Shown: positions 45,178 to 55,106, counted from the stretch's first letter. The stretch: DNA of 64,000 nucleotides from Bordetella petrii (GCF_017356245.1 NZ_JAFMZZ010000001.1:3253293-3317292), one strand, 5' to 3'. Notes: generated by a model not told the origin, from the letters alone. Program-made: numbers and translations.

Positions 45178-46461
45178 ATGTCTTTTGCTGAATCCCGCCT
45201 GCCCGCCCATGCCGCGCCCTGTGCCGCGCTGGCGCCGCCCGGCGGCGCGCCCGCCGGGCTGGGCGCGGGCCGCACGCTGCTGTTCGCCACGGCAGTGGCG
45301 GTAATGGTCATGAACCTGTTCGCCGTGCAGACCGTGGCGCCGGCGATCGCCGCGTCGCTGGGCCTGGGGCTGGACAGCGTGGGCGTGCTGGCGATGCTGC
45401 CGCAGCTGGGCTACGCGCTGGGCCTGGTGCTGCTGGTGCCGCTGGCCGACCGCCTGGAAAACCGCCGGCTGATCGGCGCCACGCTGGCGGTGTGCACGCT
45501 ATGCATGCTGGCGGCCGCGTTCGCGCCCGGCGGCGCTGTGTTTATGGCCGCCGTGTTTGCCGGCGGCGCGTCGACCTGCGCGATACAGATGCTGGTGCCC
45601 ATGGCCGCGTTCATGACGGCGCCCGAACGGCGCGGCGCCACGGTGGGCAACGTGATGAGCGGGCTGATGGTGGGCGTGCTGCTGTCGCGCCCGCTGTCGA
45701 ACCTGGTGGTGGACGCCTGGGGCTGGCGCACGCTGTACCTGGTTTTCGCGGGCGGCATGGCGGCCACCGGGGTGGCGCTGATCTGCCTGCTGCCGCGCCG
45801 CCGTCCGCAGGCGGGGCCCGGCTATCCGGCGCTGATCGCGTCGCTGGCCGCGCTGCTGCGGCACGAGCCCGTGCTGCGCTGGCGCGCGGCCACCGCGGCG
45901 CTGGGCATGGCGGCCTACAGCCTGTTCTGGACGGCGGTTTCGCTGCGGCTGGCGCAGGCGCCGTTCCACCTGGGGGCGCGGGCGGTGGCCATGCTGGCGC
46001 TGTGCGGGGCGGTAGGCGTGGTGGTGGCGCCGCTGGCCGGGCGCGCGGGCGACGGCGGGCATACCCGCCGCGCCAGCATCGCGGCGCAGGCGGTGGTGGT
46101 GCTGGCGTGGCTGCTGGCCGGCTGGGCCGGCGGCGCGTGGCCCAGTGCCGGCCTCGGCGCCTTGCCGGTTGGCGCGGCGCTGGCGGTGCTGACGTTGGCG
46201 GCCATTCTGCTCGACGCCGGCGTCACGGGCGACCAGACCCTGGGGCGGCGCGCCGTGAACCTGGTGCGGCCCGAGGCGCGCGGCCGCATGAACGGGCTGT
46301 ACGTGGGCCTGTTCTTCGTGGGCAGCGCGGCCGGCTCGTCGCTGGCCGGGCTGGCCTGGACCCACGGCGGCTGGGGCCTGGTCAGCACCGTGGGCGCGGC
46401 GGTGGGGCTGGCGATGCTGGCGGTGTATCTGGCCGCGCCGCGGCGGGCCGCCGACCGCTAG
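45178..46461 (+). CDS. MFS transporter
   Basis: A 427-residue major-facilitator protein with about 12 membrane segments. The loop 2-3 motif reads LVPLADRLENRRLIG, and GGWGLVS near the end suggests a standard 12-helix carrier. Substrate unknown; the organisation (divergent LysR, downstream TPP enzyme) suggests an organic-acid carrier. ATG 45178 follows a GGAG site; an earlier in-frame ATG at 45142 is rejected. Confidence 0.87.
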   Translation: MSFAESRLPAHAAPCAALAPPGGAPAGLGAGRTLLFATAVAVMVMNLFAVQTVAPAIAASLGLGLDSVGVLAMLPQLGYALGLVLLVPLADRLENRRLIGATLAVCTLCMLAAAFAPGGAVFMAAVFAGGASTCAIQMLVPMAAFMTAPERRGATVGNVMSGLMVGVLLSRPLSNLVVDAWGWRTLYLVFAGGMAATGVALICLLPRRRPQAGPGYPALIASLAALLRHEPVLRWRAATAALGMAAYSLFWTAVSLRLAQAPFHLGARAVAMLALCGAVGVVVAPLAGRAGDGGHTRRASIAAQAVVVLAWLLAGWAGGAWPSAGLGALPVGAALAVLTLAAILLDAGVTGDQTLGRRAVNLVRPEARGRMNGLYVGLFFVGSAAGSSLAGLAWTHGGWGLVSTVGAAVGLAMLAVYLAAPRRAADR

Positions 46462-46607
46462 GCCGCCGCGTTGGCGCGCGGCGGCCAATGGTTCTATCCT
46501 TGGGGGCCGGAATGGACCTGTCCGCGGGCGGCTTCCATTCCTATGATGCCTTACCGACGCGCGGCCGGCCGGCCGCGTTTTTGCAACCCTGCTGAACGGA
46601 AACCCCC

Positions 46608-48167
46608 ATGAACGGCGCCGATAGCCTTTGCGATACCCTGCTTGCCAACGATGTGGACGTTTGTTTTGCCAACCCCGGCACGTCCGAGATGCACTTCGTG
46701 GCCGCGCTGGATCGCAAGCCGCGCATGCGCTGCGTGCTGGGACTGTTCGAAGGCGTGGTCACCGGCGCGGCCGACGGCTATGCGCGCATGGCCGACAAGC
46801 CTGCCGCCACGCTGCTGCACCTGGGCCCGGGGCTGGGCAACGGGCTGGCCAACCTGCACAACGCCAAGCGCGCGCGCACGCCCATGGTGAACGTGGTGGG
46901 CGACCACGCCACTTATCACGTGCAGTACGACGCGCCGCTTACCAGCGACGTCGAAGGCGTGGCGCGCCCCATGTCGCACTGGGTACGCCGCACCCAGGCC
47001 GCCGGCGACCTGGCGGCCGATGCCGCCGAGGCGGTGCGCGTGGCGCGCCAGGCGCCGGGCAACATCGCCACCCTGATCCTGCCGGCCGACGCGGCCTGGG
47101 GCGAGCTGCCCGCCGATACCCCGGCGCCCCCCGTGGCGCAGCTGGCCGCGCCGCCGCAGACGACCCGGGAAGCCGTGCGCGCCGCGGCGCAGGCCATCCG
47201 CGCCGGCCAGGGCGCCGCCCTGATGCTGGGCGGCATGGCGCTGCGCGAGCCGGCGCTGGCGGTGGCCGGGCGCATCGCCCGGGCCACCGGCGTGCGCCTG
47301 CTGTCGCCGACTTCCAACCGCCGCACCGAGCGCGGCGCCAACCGCACCCCCGTGACCCGCGTGCCTTACCCCGTGGACCAGGCCGTGGCCCTGCTGAAAG
47401 ACGTGCGGCAGCTGGTTCTGGTGGGCGCCAGCGCGCCGGTGGCGTTCTTTGCCTATCCGGGCAAGCCCAGCCTGCTGGCCCCGCAAGAACACGCGCCCAT
47501 CGTGCTCGCCACGCCCGAACAAGACCTGCTGCAGGCCCTGCAATGGCTGGCCGACGAGCTGGGCATCGCCGCCGGCGCGCCCGGCCTGCTGCCGGTGGCG
47601 GCGTCGGCCGACATGCCGCGCTCGGGCGCGCTGACCGGCACGGCCGTCAACATCATCACGGCCCGCCTGCTGCCGGAAAACGCCATCGTCTGCGACGAAT
47701 CGGTGACGCAGGGGCGCGAGTTCCCCGCCATCAGCGCCACCTCGGCGCCGCACGACTGGCTGCAGCTGACCGGCGGGGCCATCGGTATCGGCCTGCCGCT
47801 GGCCACAGGCGCCGCCGTGGCCTGCCCCGACCGCAAGGTCATCACGCTGCAGGCCGACGGCAGCGGCATGTACACCGTGCAGGCGCTCTGGACCCAGGCG
47901 CGCGAGCAGCTCGACTGCCTGACGATCATCCTGGCCAACCGTTCCTATGCCACGCTGCATGGCGAAATGAAGAACGTGGGCGTGCAGGCGCCCGGCCGCA
48001 ATGCCAGGCGCATGCTCGACCTGCAAGAGCCCAGCCTGGACTGGGTCAGCCTGGCCGCCGGCATGGGCGTCGAGGCGGTGCGCGTCGATACGGTCGAGGC
48101 CTTCACCAAGGCCATGCAGGCCGCGCTGGCGCGCAAGGGGCCGTACCTGATCGAAGCGCTGATCTGA
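46608..48167 (+). CDS. Thiamine-diphosphate enzyme, acetolactate-synthase-like
   Basis: A 519-residue protein with the three domains of TPP-dependent decarboxylases. Catalytic Glu48 lies in LGLFEGVVTGAADGYAR, and the C-terminal TPP/metal motif is ADGSGMYTVQALWTQA with the N-R-S-Y-A asparagine, a G-to-A variant of the usual G-D-G. It resembles IlvB-like proteins annotated as acetolactate synthase, but no small subunit (ilvN) follows and residues typical of AHAS were not verified, so decarboxylase or carboligase roles on a 2-oxo acid are as likely. It is rightward, 146 bases after the MFS gene. Confidence 0.8.
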   Translation: MNGADSLCDTLLANDVDVCFANPGTSEMHFVAALDRKPRMRCVLGLFEGVVTGAADGYARMADKPAATLLHLGPGLGNGLANLHNAKRARTPMVNVVGDHATYHVQYDAPLTSDVEGVARPMSHWVRRTQAAGDLAADAAEAVRVARQAPGNIATLILPADAAWGELPADTPAPPVAQLAAPPQTTREAVRAAAQAIRAGQGAALMLGGMALREPALAVAGRIARATGVRLLSPTSNRRTERGANRTPVTRVPYPVDQAVALLKDVRQLVLVGASAPVAFFAYPGKPSLLAPQEHAPIVLATPEQDLLQALQWLADELGIAAGAPGLLPVAASADMPRSGALTGTAVNIITARLLPENAIVCDESVTQGREFPAISATSAPHDWLQLTGGAIGIGLPLATGAAVACPDRKVITLQADGSGMYTVQALWTQAREQLDCLTIILANRSYATLHGEMKNVGVQAPGRNARRMLDLQEPSLDWVSLAAGMGVEAVRVDTVEAFTKAMQAALARKGPYLIEALI

Positions 48168-48190
48168 CCGGAAGCCCGTGCCCGGTATTG

Positions 48191-48269
48191 CCAGGTGCCT
48201 GACACCGAAGTAAGCCGCAGCCGCCTCAGTTGTACGGTGTCCGACACCCTGCGGGAGTCGGACACCTGG
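48191..48269 (-). repeat. Twin-hairpin REP-like repeat, copy C (inverted)
   Basis: Closely matches the reverse complement of copy B, including its linker, but lacks about 17 bases of the distal hairpin. The kept hairpin GGTGTCCGAC/GTCGGACACC is perfect. It is followed after five bases by copy D in the opposite orientation, forming an inverted pair. Confidence 0.82.
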
Positions 48270-48274
48270 CAGTA

Positions 48275-48365
48275 CCAGGTGTCTGGCTCCGTGCCAGACA
48301 CCGAAGTGCGCAAGGGCTGTCTCAACAGGACGGCATCCGGCACCCCGAGGGAGCCAGCCACCTGG
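48275..48365 (+). repeat. Twin-hairpin REP-like repeat, copy D
   Basis: Same orientation and linker type as copy A (CTGTCTCAACAGGACGG versus CTATCTCAACAGGGCGG). The first hairpin is GGTGTCTGG/CCAGACACC, perfect with a changed pair relative to copy A; the second has decayed. It reaches to within 12 bases of the LysR pseudogene stop. Confidence 0.8.
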
Positions 48366-48376
48366 TTCGGCTTATT

Positions 48377-48795
48377 TCATCCGGGCGGATCGCGCCGCGC
48401 GCCCAGGTGCCTGGCCAGCGCATCCAGGAAGATCCGCGCGCGCCGAATCGCAGCATCAGGTCCAGCCCCGGGCGATACAGCGCTGCCTGCGCCGTGCCGA
48501 GTTCGATGTCGTACGAGACATCCGGGTACTGCCGGTGCAGTTTGCCCAGAATGGCCGGCAGCAGCGCCGACAACCCCGGCAGCGCCGAAATCCGCAATTC
48601 GCCGGCGGTCAGCTCGATGCGCCGCGTCGATCGGTTGAACAGCTTCAGCCCCAGCTGCTGTTCCAGGGTGGATACGCGGCGCGAGATCGTGGCGATCGGC
48701 AGGCCGACCGATTCGGCCGCGGCGGTGAAGCCGCGCCGCTTGGCCACTTCCACAAAAATGAAAATGTCCTGCAGCGAAACGCTCGGCCGGGTCAT
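48377..48795 (-). pseudogene. Internally deleted, frameshifted LysR regulator remnant
   Basis: The start is a normal LysR winged helix (VSLQDIFIFVEVAKRRGFTAAA, split here by function: ISRRVSTLEQQLGLKL recognition region). After RRIELTAG the frame jumps straight to ELRISALPGLSALLP, skipping about 30 linker-helix residues. After DLMLRFGARG the frame departs; in another frame of the same strand the normal LysR C terminus ARIFLDALARHLGARRD continues to a stop at 48377. So about half of the effector domain is missing and the join is out of frame. The intact frame would end at 48322 inside repeat D. The ATG overlaps the stop of the efflux adaptor gene (ATGA). Confidence 0.78.
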
Positions 48796-49847
48796 TGCCG
48801 GGCCTGCCGCTCTGGCGCGCTAACGTCGACTTCGGGCTGCACCGACATGCCCACGCGCAGCCGGTCGGCGCCGTCCTGGCCCGGGTCCAGCGCGATGCGC
48901 ACCGGCAGGCGCTGCACGATCTTGGTGAAGTTGCCGGTGGCATTGTGCGGGGCGATCGCCGAGTAGCTGACGCCGCTGGCCGGCCCCAGGCTTTGTACCG
49001 TGCCGGTGAATACCCGGCCCGGCAGGGCATCGACCGTCACGCGCACGGGCTGGCCCCGGCGCATGCGCGCCAGCTGTGTTTCGCGGAAATTGGCCTCGAC
49101 ATAAATGTCGGCCAGCGGCACCAGCGTCAGCAGCGGCTCGCCGGTGCGGGCGTAGTTGCCCACGCGCACCCGCTTGTGGCCGATGGTGCCGGCGATCGGC
49201 GCCTTGATCCGCGTGCGCGAAAGGTCCAGCCGGGCCTGCGCGAGCGCCGCCTCGGCCTGCTCGATCTCGGCCTGGGCGCGCAGCACGTCGGCCCGCAGGG
49301 TGTCCAGGCGCCCGGTCTGGGCCTGCAGAATGGCCTGGTCTTTGGCGTGTTGCGCCTGCTGCACCTGCAGGCGGGTCCTGGCTTGCTGGCGCGCCTGCAC
49401 GGTGCCCGACCCATCGGCGGCCAGGCTCTTGTAGCGGCGGTAGTCCAGCCGCGCCAGTTCCTGGGTGGCCTGGTCGGCCTCGAGTGTCGAGCGGGCCTGC
49501 CTGATCACCGATTCCTGCACCGCGATCTGCGCATGGATGCCGTCGGCCGCGGCGCGCGCGTGCGCCAGCGCGGCGCTGGCGTTGCGCACCGCCAGCGCGT
49601 ATTCGCGGTCGTCGATCTGCACCAGCAGCTGTCCCGCCCGCACCGGCTGGTTTTCTTCGACCGCCACTGCGTTGACCAGGCCGGTGATCTCGGGCGCCAC
49701 CGAGGTGATCTCGGCCCGGATGTAGGCGTCGTCGGTCGATTGCGTGGCCGCCGCGCTTTCCGGGCGGTTGAAAAGGACGGCCAGCGCCACCGCGACAACG
49801 ACCAGGATCGCGCTGCCCGCCAGTTTTGTTTTCTTGTTGAGTGCCAT
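48792..49847 (-). CDS. EmrA/HlyD-type membrane fusion protein
   Basis: A 351-residue periplasmic adaptor: one N-terminal membrane anchor (residues 8-27), a lipoyl half-motif near residue 55-90, a long alpha-hairpin coiled coil (about 90-190) and a beta-barrel region with GHKRVRVGNYARTGEPLL. It bridges the EmrB-like pump and the outer-membrane channel encoded upstream. It is nine bases after the pump gene. Confidence 0.92.
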   Translation of the reverse strand: MALNKKTKLAGSAILVVVAVALAVLFNRPESAAATQSTDDAYIRAEITSVAPEITGLVNAVAVEENQPVRAGQLLVQIDDREYALAVRNASAALAHARAAADGIHAQIAVQESVIRQARSTLEADQATQELARLDYRRYKSLAADGSGTVQARQQARTRLQVQQAQHAKDQAILQAQTGRLDTLRADVLRAQAEIEQAEAALAQARLDLSRTRIKAPIAGTIGHKRVRVGNYARTGEPLLTLVPLADIYVEANFRETQLARMRRGQPVRVTVDALPGRVFTGTVQSLGPASGVSYSAIAPHNATGNFTKIVQRLPVRIALDPGQDGADRLRVGMSVQPEVDVSAPERQARQ

Positions 49848-49856
49848 GATGGGCCT

Positions 49857-51395
49857 TTATTGCGTGGGGCCCGCCGCCGCGCGCGGCGAGGGGATGAATC
49901 GGAAGAAGTACGTCAGCGGGATGAGCGCCAGGGCCAGCAGCGCCAGCAGCAGGTACGCATCGGCGATCGACAGGACCGTCGATTCGCCGGCGATGCGGGC
50001 CGCCAGGTCGGCCGGAGGCGCCGCCTGCGCCCGCGCGGCATGGTCCAGCAGCATTTCGGCGTGAAAGCGCGTGCGCAGTTCGATGACGCGCGTGATCAGC
50101 GCCGACCCCAGCGGCGCGCCCAGCGCCCGCAGCAGGTTGACGATGCCGGACACATACGGGCCTTCCTGCGGCGCGACCATGCTGGTGGCCAGGAACAGCA
50201 TGGCGACAATGGCCATCGGCTGCCCCACCGCCTGCAGGCCCTGCGCCAGCGTGAATTCGCCCCACATCCATTGGTTGGTGACCTGCGTGCCCAGCAGGCA
50301 TGCCAGCGCCGTGATCGCCATGCCCGCCGCCATTACCCTGCGGGCGTCGATCCACTTCTGGTACAGCAGCATGGCCACGGCCGGGGCCACCACCAGCTGC
50401 GGCAGGCCGATCATCAGGCCGATGGGGGCGCTTTGGAGCGCGCGGTAGTGCCAGGCATGGCCGAGCAGCGTCGCGGGCAGCAGCGAACCCGACAGGAAGA
50501 TCACCAGCAGGCACAGGAACAGCGAAAAGCCCAGCCACAGGTTGCGGCGTTCCAGCAGCTGCAGCTTGATGAAGGGAGAAGGGTGATGCCATTCGGTGAA
50601 CAGATAGAACGCCAGCAGCAGGGCGCCCACCGACAGGCAGGTGCAGATCAGCGGCGAGGCAAACCATTCCAGCCGGTTGCCCTGTTCGATGCCGATGGCC
50701 AGCAGCAGCAGCCCGGCGCCGCCGAAGGCGATGCCCAGCCAGTTGGCCTGGCGGAAGCGTTCCGGCATGGCCGGGTCTTGCGGAATGCCCCACGCCACCA
50801 GCAGGCCCGCCACTAGATTGGCCGGCACGATCTGCCAGTACACCATGCGCAGGTCTACCAGCTGGTCGGTCCACAGCCCCGCCAGCCAGGTCGAGACGTT
50901 CGGCGCGAAGGTGGCTGTCATCGAATACAGCGCCAGCGCGAACAGCCGGATCGAGGGCGGAAAGAAGCGCAGGGCCGCCATCATCAGCAGCGGAATCAGC
51001 GCGCCGCTGGCCACCCCCTGCAGGCCGCGCAGCAGCAACAGCAGGTGCAGGTCGCGCACGAAGGGCAGCGCGCAGGCGATGGCCGCGCCCGCGGCCAGCA
51101 TCTGCAGATGGAAGCGGCGCAGGCTCAGCGTGACGGCGAACCACGGCGCCAGGGGCATGGCAATCAGTTCGCCCGCGGTGTAGGCCGTGGTGATCCACGA
51201 GGCGTCATCCAGGCCGAAACCGCCCGCGCCGCGGATGTCGGCCAGGGCCAGCGCGCCCACGCGATTATTGATGCCCGCGGCCATCGCCGCGATGAAGATG
51301 CCCAGCAGGCCCGCGGCCAGGCGCGCGCTGAGCGCGGGCGGGGCATGCCCGGCGGCCGATGCCGGCGCGGGCAGCGGGGCCGCGGGCGCATTCAC
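49857..51395 (-). CDS. DHA2 family MFS drug efflux pump, EmrB-like
   Basis: A 512-residue inner-membrane protein with about 14 membrane segments. The opening GINNRVGALALADIRGAGG, DDASWITTAYTAGELIAMPLAPW block is typical of the DHA2/FarB-EmrB branch, proton-driven drug exporters that work with a fusion protein and an outer-membrane channel. The ATG overlaps the stop of the channel gene by four bases. Substrates may include fatty acids or phenolics; not determinable here. Confidence 0.92.
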   Translation of the reverse strand: MNAPAAPLPAPASAAGHAPPALSARLAAGLLGIFIAAMAAGINNRVGALALADIRGAGGFGLDDASWITTAYTAGELIAMPLAPWFAVTLSLRRFHLQMLAAGAAIACALPFVRDLHLLLLLRGLQGVASGALIPLLMMAALRFFPPSIRLFALALYSMTATFAPNVSTWLAGLWTDQLVDLRMVYWQIVPANLVAGLLVAWGIPQDPAMPERFRQANWLGIAFGGAGLLLLAIGIEQGNRLEWFASPLICTCLSVGALLLAFYLFTEWHHPSPFIKLQLLERRNLWLGFSLFLCLLVIFLSGSLLPATLLGHAWHYRALQSAPIGLMIGLPQLVVAPAVAMLLYQKWIDARRVMAAGMAITALACLLGTQVTNQWMWGEFTLAQGLQAVGQPMAIVAMLFLATSMVAPQEGPYVSGIVNLLRALGAPLGSALITRVIELRTRFHAEMLLDHAARAQAAPPADLAARIAGESTVLSIADAYLLLALLALALIPLTYFFRFIPSPRAAAGPTQ

Positions 51396-52882
51396 GATGC
51401 CACCCCGGGCGCGTGCCGCGCCTGTCGGCCGGGTTCGCCGTCCGGCGGGGGCGGGGCCCAGCCGCCGCCCAGCGCCTTGTACAGGTAGACCACGGCAAGC
51501 ACGCTGCCGGTCGCCGCATCGCTCAGGTGCAGTTCGCTTTCCAGCACGCCGCGCTGCGCCGCCAGCACCGTGACATAGTCGGCCGCGCCCTGCTCATAAG
51601 ACGACTGCGCCGCCCGCAGCGCGTCGCGGCTTTGCGTTATGGCGCGCCGCAGGGCCGCGCGGCGTTCCTGCTGGGCCACCAGGGCGTTGAACGCGTCGTC
51701 GACCTCGTGCCAGGCCCGCAGCACGGTCTGGCGGTAGGCAATGGCGGCCTCGCGCTGCTTCGCCTCGGTAAGTTCCAGCATGCGCACCAGGCGCCCGCCC
51801 TGGAAAACCGGCAGGTAGATGCGCGGGCCGATCGAGAACTCGGTCGAACTCCACAGGCCCAGGTCGCTGGATTCGAACGCGCTGGCGCCGAAGCCGCCCG
51901 CCAGCGAAATACGCGGATAGAAATCCGCCTTGGCCGCGCCGATCGCGGCCGTGGCCGCGTGCAGGCGGGCCGAAGCGCCCTGGATATCGGGCCGGCGCAG
52001 CGCCAGTTCGGACGGCAGGCCCACCGGCAGCTCGGGCTCGGCCTGGGGCAGGGGCCGCGGCTGCGACAGCTGCGCATCCAGGCTGCGCGGCGGTTCGCCC
52101 ACCAGCAGCGCCAGCGCGTTCAGCAGGACATTCTGCTGGTCGCGCAGCGACGGGATCAGCGCGTCGATGCCGGCCTTCTGGGCGCGCGCGGAAGACAGGT
52201 CGAAGCGCGTGGCCACGCCGTTGCGCAGGCGCGTTTCGGTCAGCCGCACCAGGTGCGCCGCGATGGCCTGGTTGCGCGCGGCGATGTCCAGCCGGGTCTG
52301 CACGCCGCGCAGCGCTACATACTGCCGCGCGATTTCGGCCGACAACGCCACTTGCGCGCCGCGCTGTTCGTACAGGGTGGCTTCGAGCGAGGCCACCGCC
52401 CCTTCGCGCTGGCGCCGCAGCCTGCCCCACAGGTCGATTTCCCAATCGGCCTGGAACCCCGCCTGCCACAGGTCGGTGGCGGCGGTGCTGGCCCCTAGGG
52501 CCGCCATCGGGCCGTTTTCACTGATGGCCCCGCGGGTCAGGCGGGCATCCAGGCCCACGCGCGGAAACAGCCCGGCCAGCGCCACGCCGGCGCGGGCGCG
52601 GCTTTGCTCGACCCGGGCCGCGGCCGCCTGCAGGTCCAGGTTGCCGTCCCAGGCGCGGGCCACCAGCGCATCGAGTATCGGATCGTTCAGCAGGCGCCAC
52701 CATTCGCGCGGCACCGGATCGGCGGACAGAGCCTGGCGGGGCTGGCCTTCTTTGGGCCGCAGCTGCATCCGGGCCGAATCCGCCCCGGGCGGGACGAAGT
52801 CCGGCCCCACGGCGCAGCCGCCCGCCGCGGCGAGCATGCCCAGCAATACGGCCCGGCGGGCCAGGGATCTGAGTGAGGACAT
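51392..52882 (-). CDS. NodT-type outer-membrane efflux lipoprotein
   Basis: A 496-residue TolC-superfamily channel. The lipobox AAAGGC places the acylated cysteine at residue 23, followed by the NodT hallmark AVGPDFVPP. Two internally repeated coiled-coil halves follow (EIDLWGRLRRQREGAVA, LALRRPDIQGASARLHAA). First gene of the leftward tripartite pump operon (channel, EmrB, EmrA, LysR remnant), divergent from a TetR gene. Confidence 0.93.
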   Translation of the reverse strand: MSSLRSLARRAVLLGMLAAAGGCAVGPDFVPPGADSARMQLRPKEGQPRQALSADPVPREWWRLLNDPILDALVARAWDGNLDLQAAAARVEQSRARAGVALAGLFPRVGLDARLTRGAISENGPMAALGASTAATDLWQAGFQADWEIDLWGRLRRQREGAVASLEATLYEQRGAQVALSAEIARQYVALRGVQTRLDIAARNQAIAAHLVRLTETRLRNGVATRFDLSSARAQKAGIDALIPSLRDQQNVLLNALALLVGEPPRSLDAQLSQPRPLPQAEPELPVGLPSELALRRPDIQGASARLHAATAAIGAAKADFYPRISLAGGFGASAFESSDLGLWSSTEFSIGPRIYLPVFQGGRLVRMLELTEAKQREAAIAYRQTVLRAWHEVDDAFNALVAQQERRAALRRAITQSRDALRAAQSSYEQGAADYVTVLAAQRGVLESELHLSDAATGSVLAVVYLYKALGGGWAPPPPDGEPGRQARHAPGVAS

Positions 52883-52901
52883 GGCGGATGAACTGTACTA
52901 A

Positions 52902-52914
52902 ACCTATCGGTACA
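52902..52914. promoter_or_regulatory. Candidate TetR operator 1
   Basis: ACCTATCGGTACA, a near-palindrome (ACC-n-A-n-CGGT) 19 bases before the efflux operon start. The same pattern recurs 55 bases away as ACCGAACGGTACA. It also sits in an ACTGTAC-N11-GTACAGT inverted repeat (52892-52916). Confidence 0.62.
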
Positions 52915-52956
52915 GTATGATATCGTCGCTTCAGATCGCTGGTCAATCGTTTTTGA

Positions 52957-52970
52957 ACCGAACGGTACAG
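52957..52970. promoter_or_regulatory. Candidate TetR operator 2
   Basis: ACCGAACGGTACAG, with palindromic ACCG/CGGT, ends directly at the TetR ATG. With the site at 52902 it forms a direct pair spaced 55 bases, about five helical turns, suggesting binding of two TetR dimers and joint control of the regulator and the efflux operon. Confidence 0.62.
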
Positions 52971-53627
52971 ATGAAAAAATCCGATACGACACCTTCTTCC
53001 GGCACGCGCCCGGAACCGCCCCCGCAGCCCACCGGCAAGGAACTGGCAGTGCTGACGGCCGCGCGCGAGGTCTTCCTGACCCACGGTTTCTCGGCGGCCA
53101 CCACCGATATGATCCAGCGCGCCGCCGGGGTGTCCAAGGCCACGGTCTATGCCTATTACCCTACCAAGCAGGCGCTGTTCACAGCCGTCATCGAAGGCAA
53201 GTGCGCCGAGCACATGAAGGCCCTGCGCGCCCTGCGCTCGGTTCCCGGCGGAATCCACGCGGTGTTGTCCGAACTGGCCAGCGCCTACCTGGAGTTCGCC
53301 CTGGCCCCCGAGGGGCTGGCGCTGTTTCGCGTGTCCGCGGCCGAGGCGCCGCGCTTTCCGGAGCTGGCGCGCACGTTCTATGAAAACGGGCCCGAGGCGT
53401 ATTGCGGCATCGTGGCCGAACACATCGAGCGGGGCGTGCAGAACCGCGAACTGGATCTGGGCGACGCCAGCGCGCACGAGGCCGCCCGCCTGTTCTTCAG
53501 CCTGGTGCGCGGCCAGGCCCAGATGGAAGGCGTGCTGCTGCCCGACCGCCGTCCCTCCCGGGCGCAGAAAAAACGCTGGGCCGACCTGGCGGTGGGCACG
53601 TTCTTCGCCGCTTTCGGCAAGGGTTGA
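52971..53627 (+). CDS. TetR family repressor of the efflux operon
   Basis: A 218-residue TetR regulator: HTH at about residues 20-65 (VLTAAREVFLTHGFSAATTD, then VSKATVYAYYPTKQALF) and an AcrR-like C-terminal ligand domain. ATG 52971 is preferred because an upstream ATG at 52917 would run through the operators. Divergent position predicts repression of the channel-EmrB-EmrA operon, relieved by pump substrates. Confidence 0.92.
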   Translation: MKKSDTTPSSGTRPEPPPQPTGKELAVLTAAREVFLTHGFSAATTDMIQRAAGVSKATVYAYYPTKQALFTAVIEGKCAEHMKALRALRSVPGGIHAVLSELASAYLEFALAPEGLALFRVSAAEAPRFPELARTFYENGPEAYCGIVAEHIERGVQNRELDLGDASAHEAARLFFSLVRGQAQMEGVLLPDRRPSRAQKKRWADLAVGTFFAAFGKG

Positions 53628-53649
53628 ACCATGCACACCAAGCGCGCGC

Positions 53650-54347
<698 letters not shown>

Positions 54348-54360
<13 letters not shown>

Positions 54361-55106
54361 GGGCCTTCTCCCAGGTAAGCGTCCTGCACTTGCGGGTTGG
54401 CGCGGATCTGCGCCGGGGTGCCGCAGGCGATGGCGCTGCCGTTGACCATCACGGTGATGGTGTCGGCATTGCCGAACACCGCGTCCATGTCGTGTTCCAC
54501 CAGCAGGATGGCGTGCTCGGCCTTCAGCGCCTGCAGCAGGGCCAGGATGCGCTCGGTTTCTTCCGGGCCCATGCCGGCCAGCGGCTCGTCCAGCAGCAGC
54601 ACCCGCGGCTGGCCGGCCAGGCACATGGCGATTTCCAGCTGGCGCTTGTGGCCGTGCGGCAGCAGCCCGGCCGGCGTGGTCGCGCTGGCGGCCAGGCCGG
54701 TGCGTTCCAGCGCGTGGCGCGCCTGCTCGGCGCTGTGCGCGCAGTCGCCGGCATGGCGCCACCAGTGCCAGAAGCGCTGGCGGCCGGCCTGCGCCGCCAG
54801 GCGGCAGTTCTCGTACACGCTCAGGGTGGGGAAGATGGTCGAGCGCTGGTAGCTGCGGCCCAGGCCGCCGCGGGCGCGCTGCGGCTGCGGCCAGGCCGTG
54901 ATGTCGCGGCCTTCCAGCAATACCTGGCCGGCGCTGGCCATCAGTTCGCCCGACAGGATGTTGATCAGGGTGGACTTGCCGGCGCCGTTGGTGCCGATCA
55001 CCGCATGCACGGTGCCGCGCTGCAGGTCCAGCGATACGTCGTTGACGGCGACCAGGCCGCCGAAGCGGCAGGTGATGCCGCGCGCGGCCAGCATGGCTTC
55101 AGGCAT
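54348..55106 (-). CDS. livG: Branched-chain-type ABC transporter ATPase LivG
   Basis: A 252-residue ABC ATPase: Walker A GTNGAGKST, signature LLPHGHKRQLEIAMCLA (a LivG-type variant), Walker B VLLLDEPLAGMGPEE. It overlaps livM by eight bases. Together with LivF, LivM, LivH and the binding protein it completes a five-part HAAT importer next to benzoate activation genes. Confidence 0.92.

Noticed and set aside
48377..49030. 217-residue minus frame containing the LysR C terminus
   Set aside because: Only the last ~20 residues are homologous; the rest is a shadow of the adaptor gene. Used as evidence for the frameshift only.
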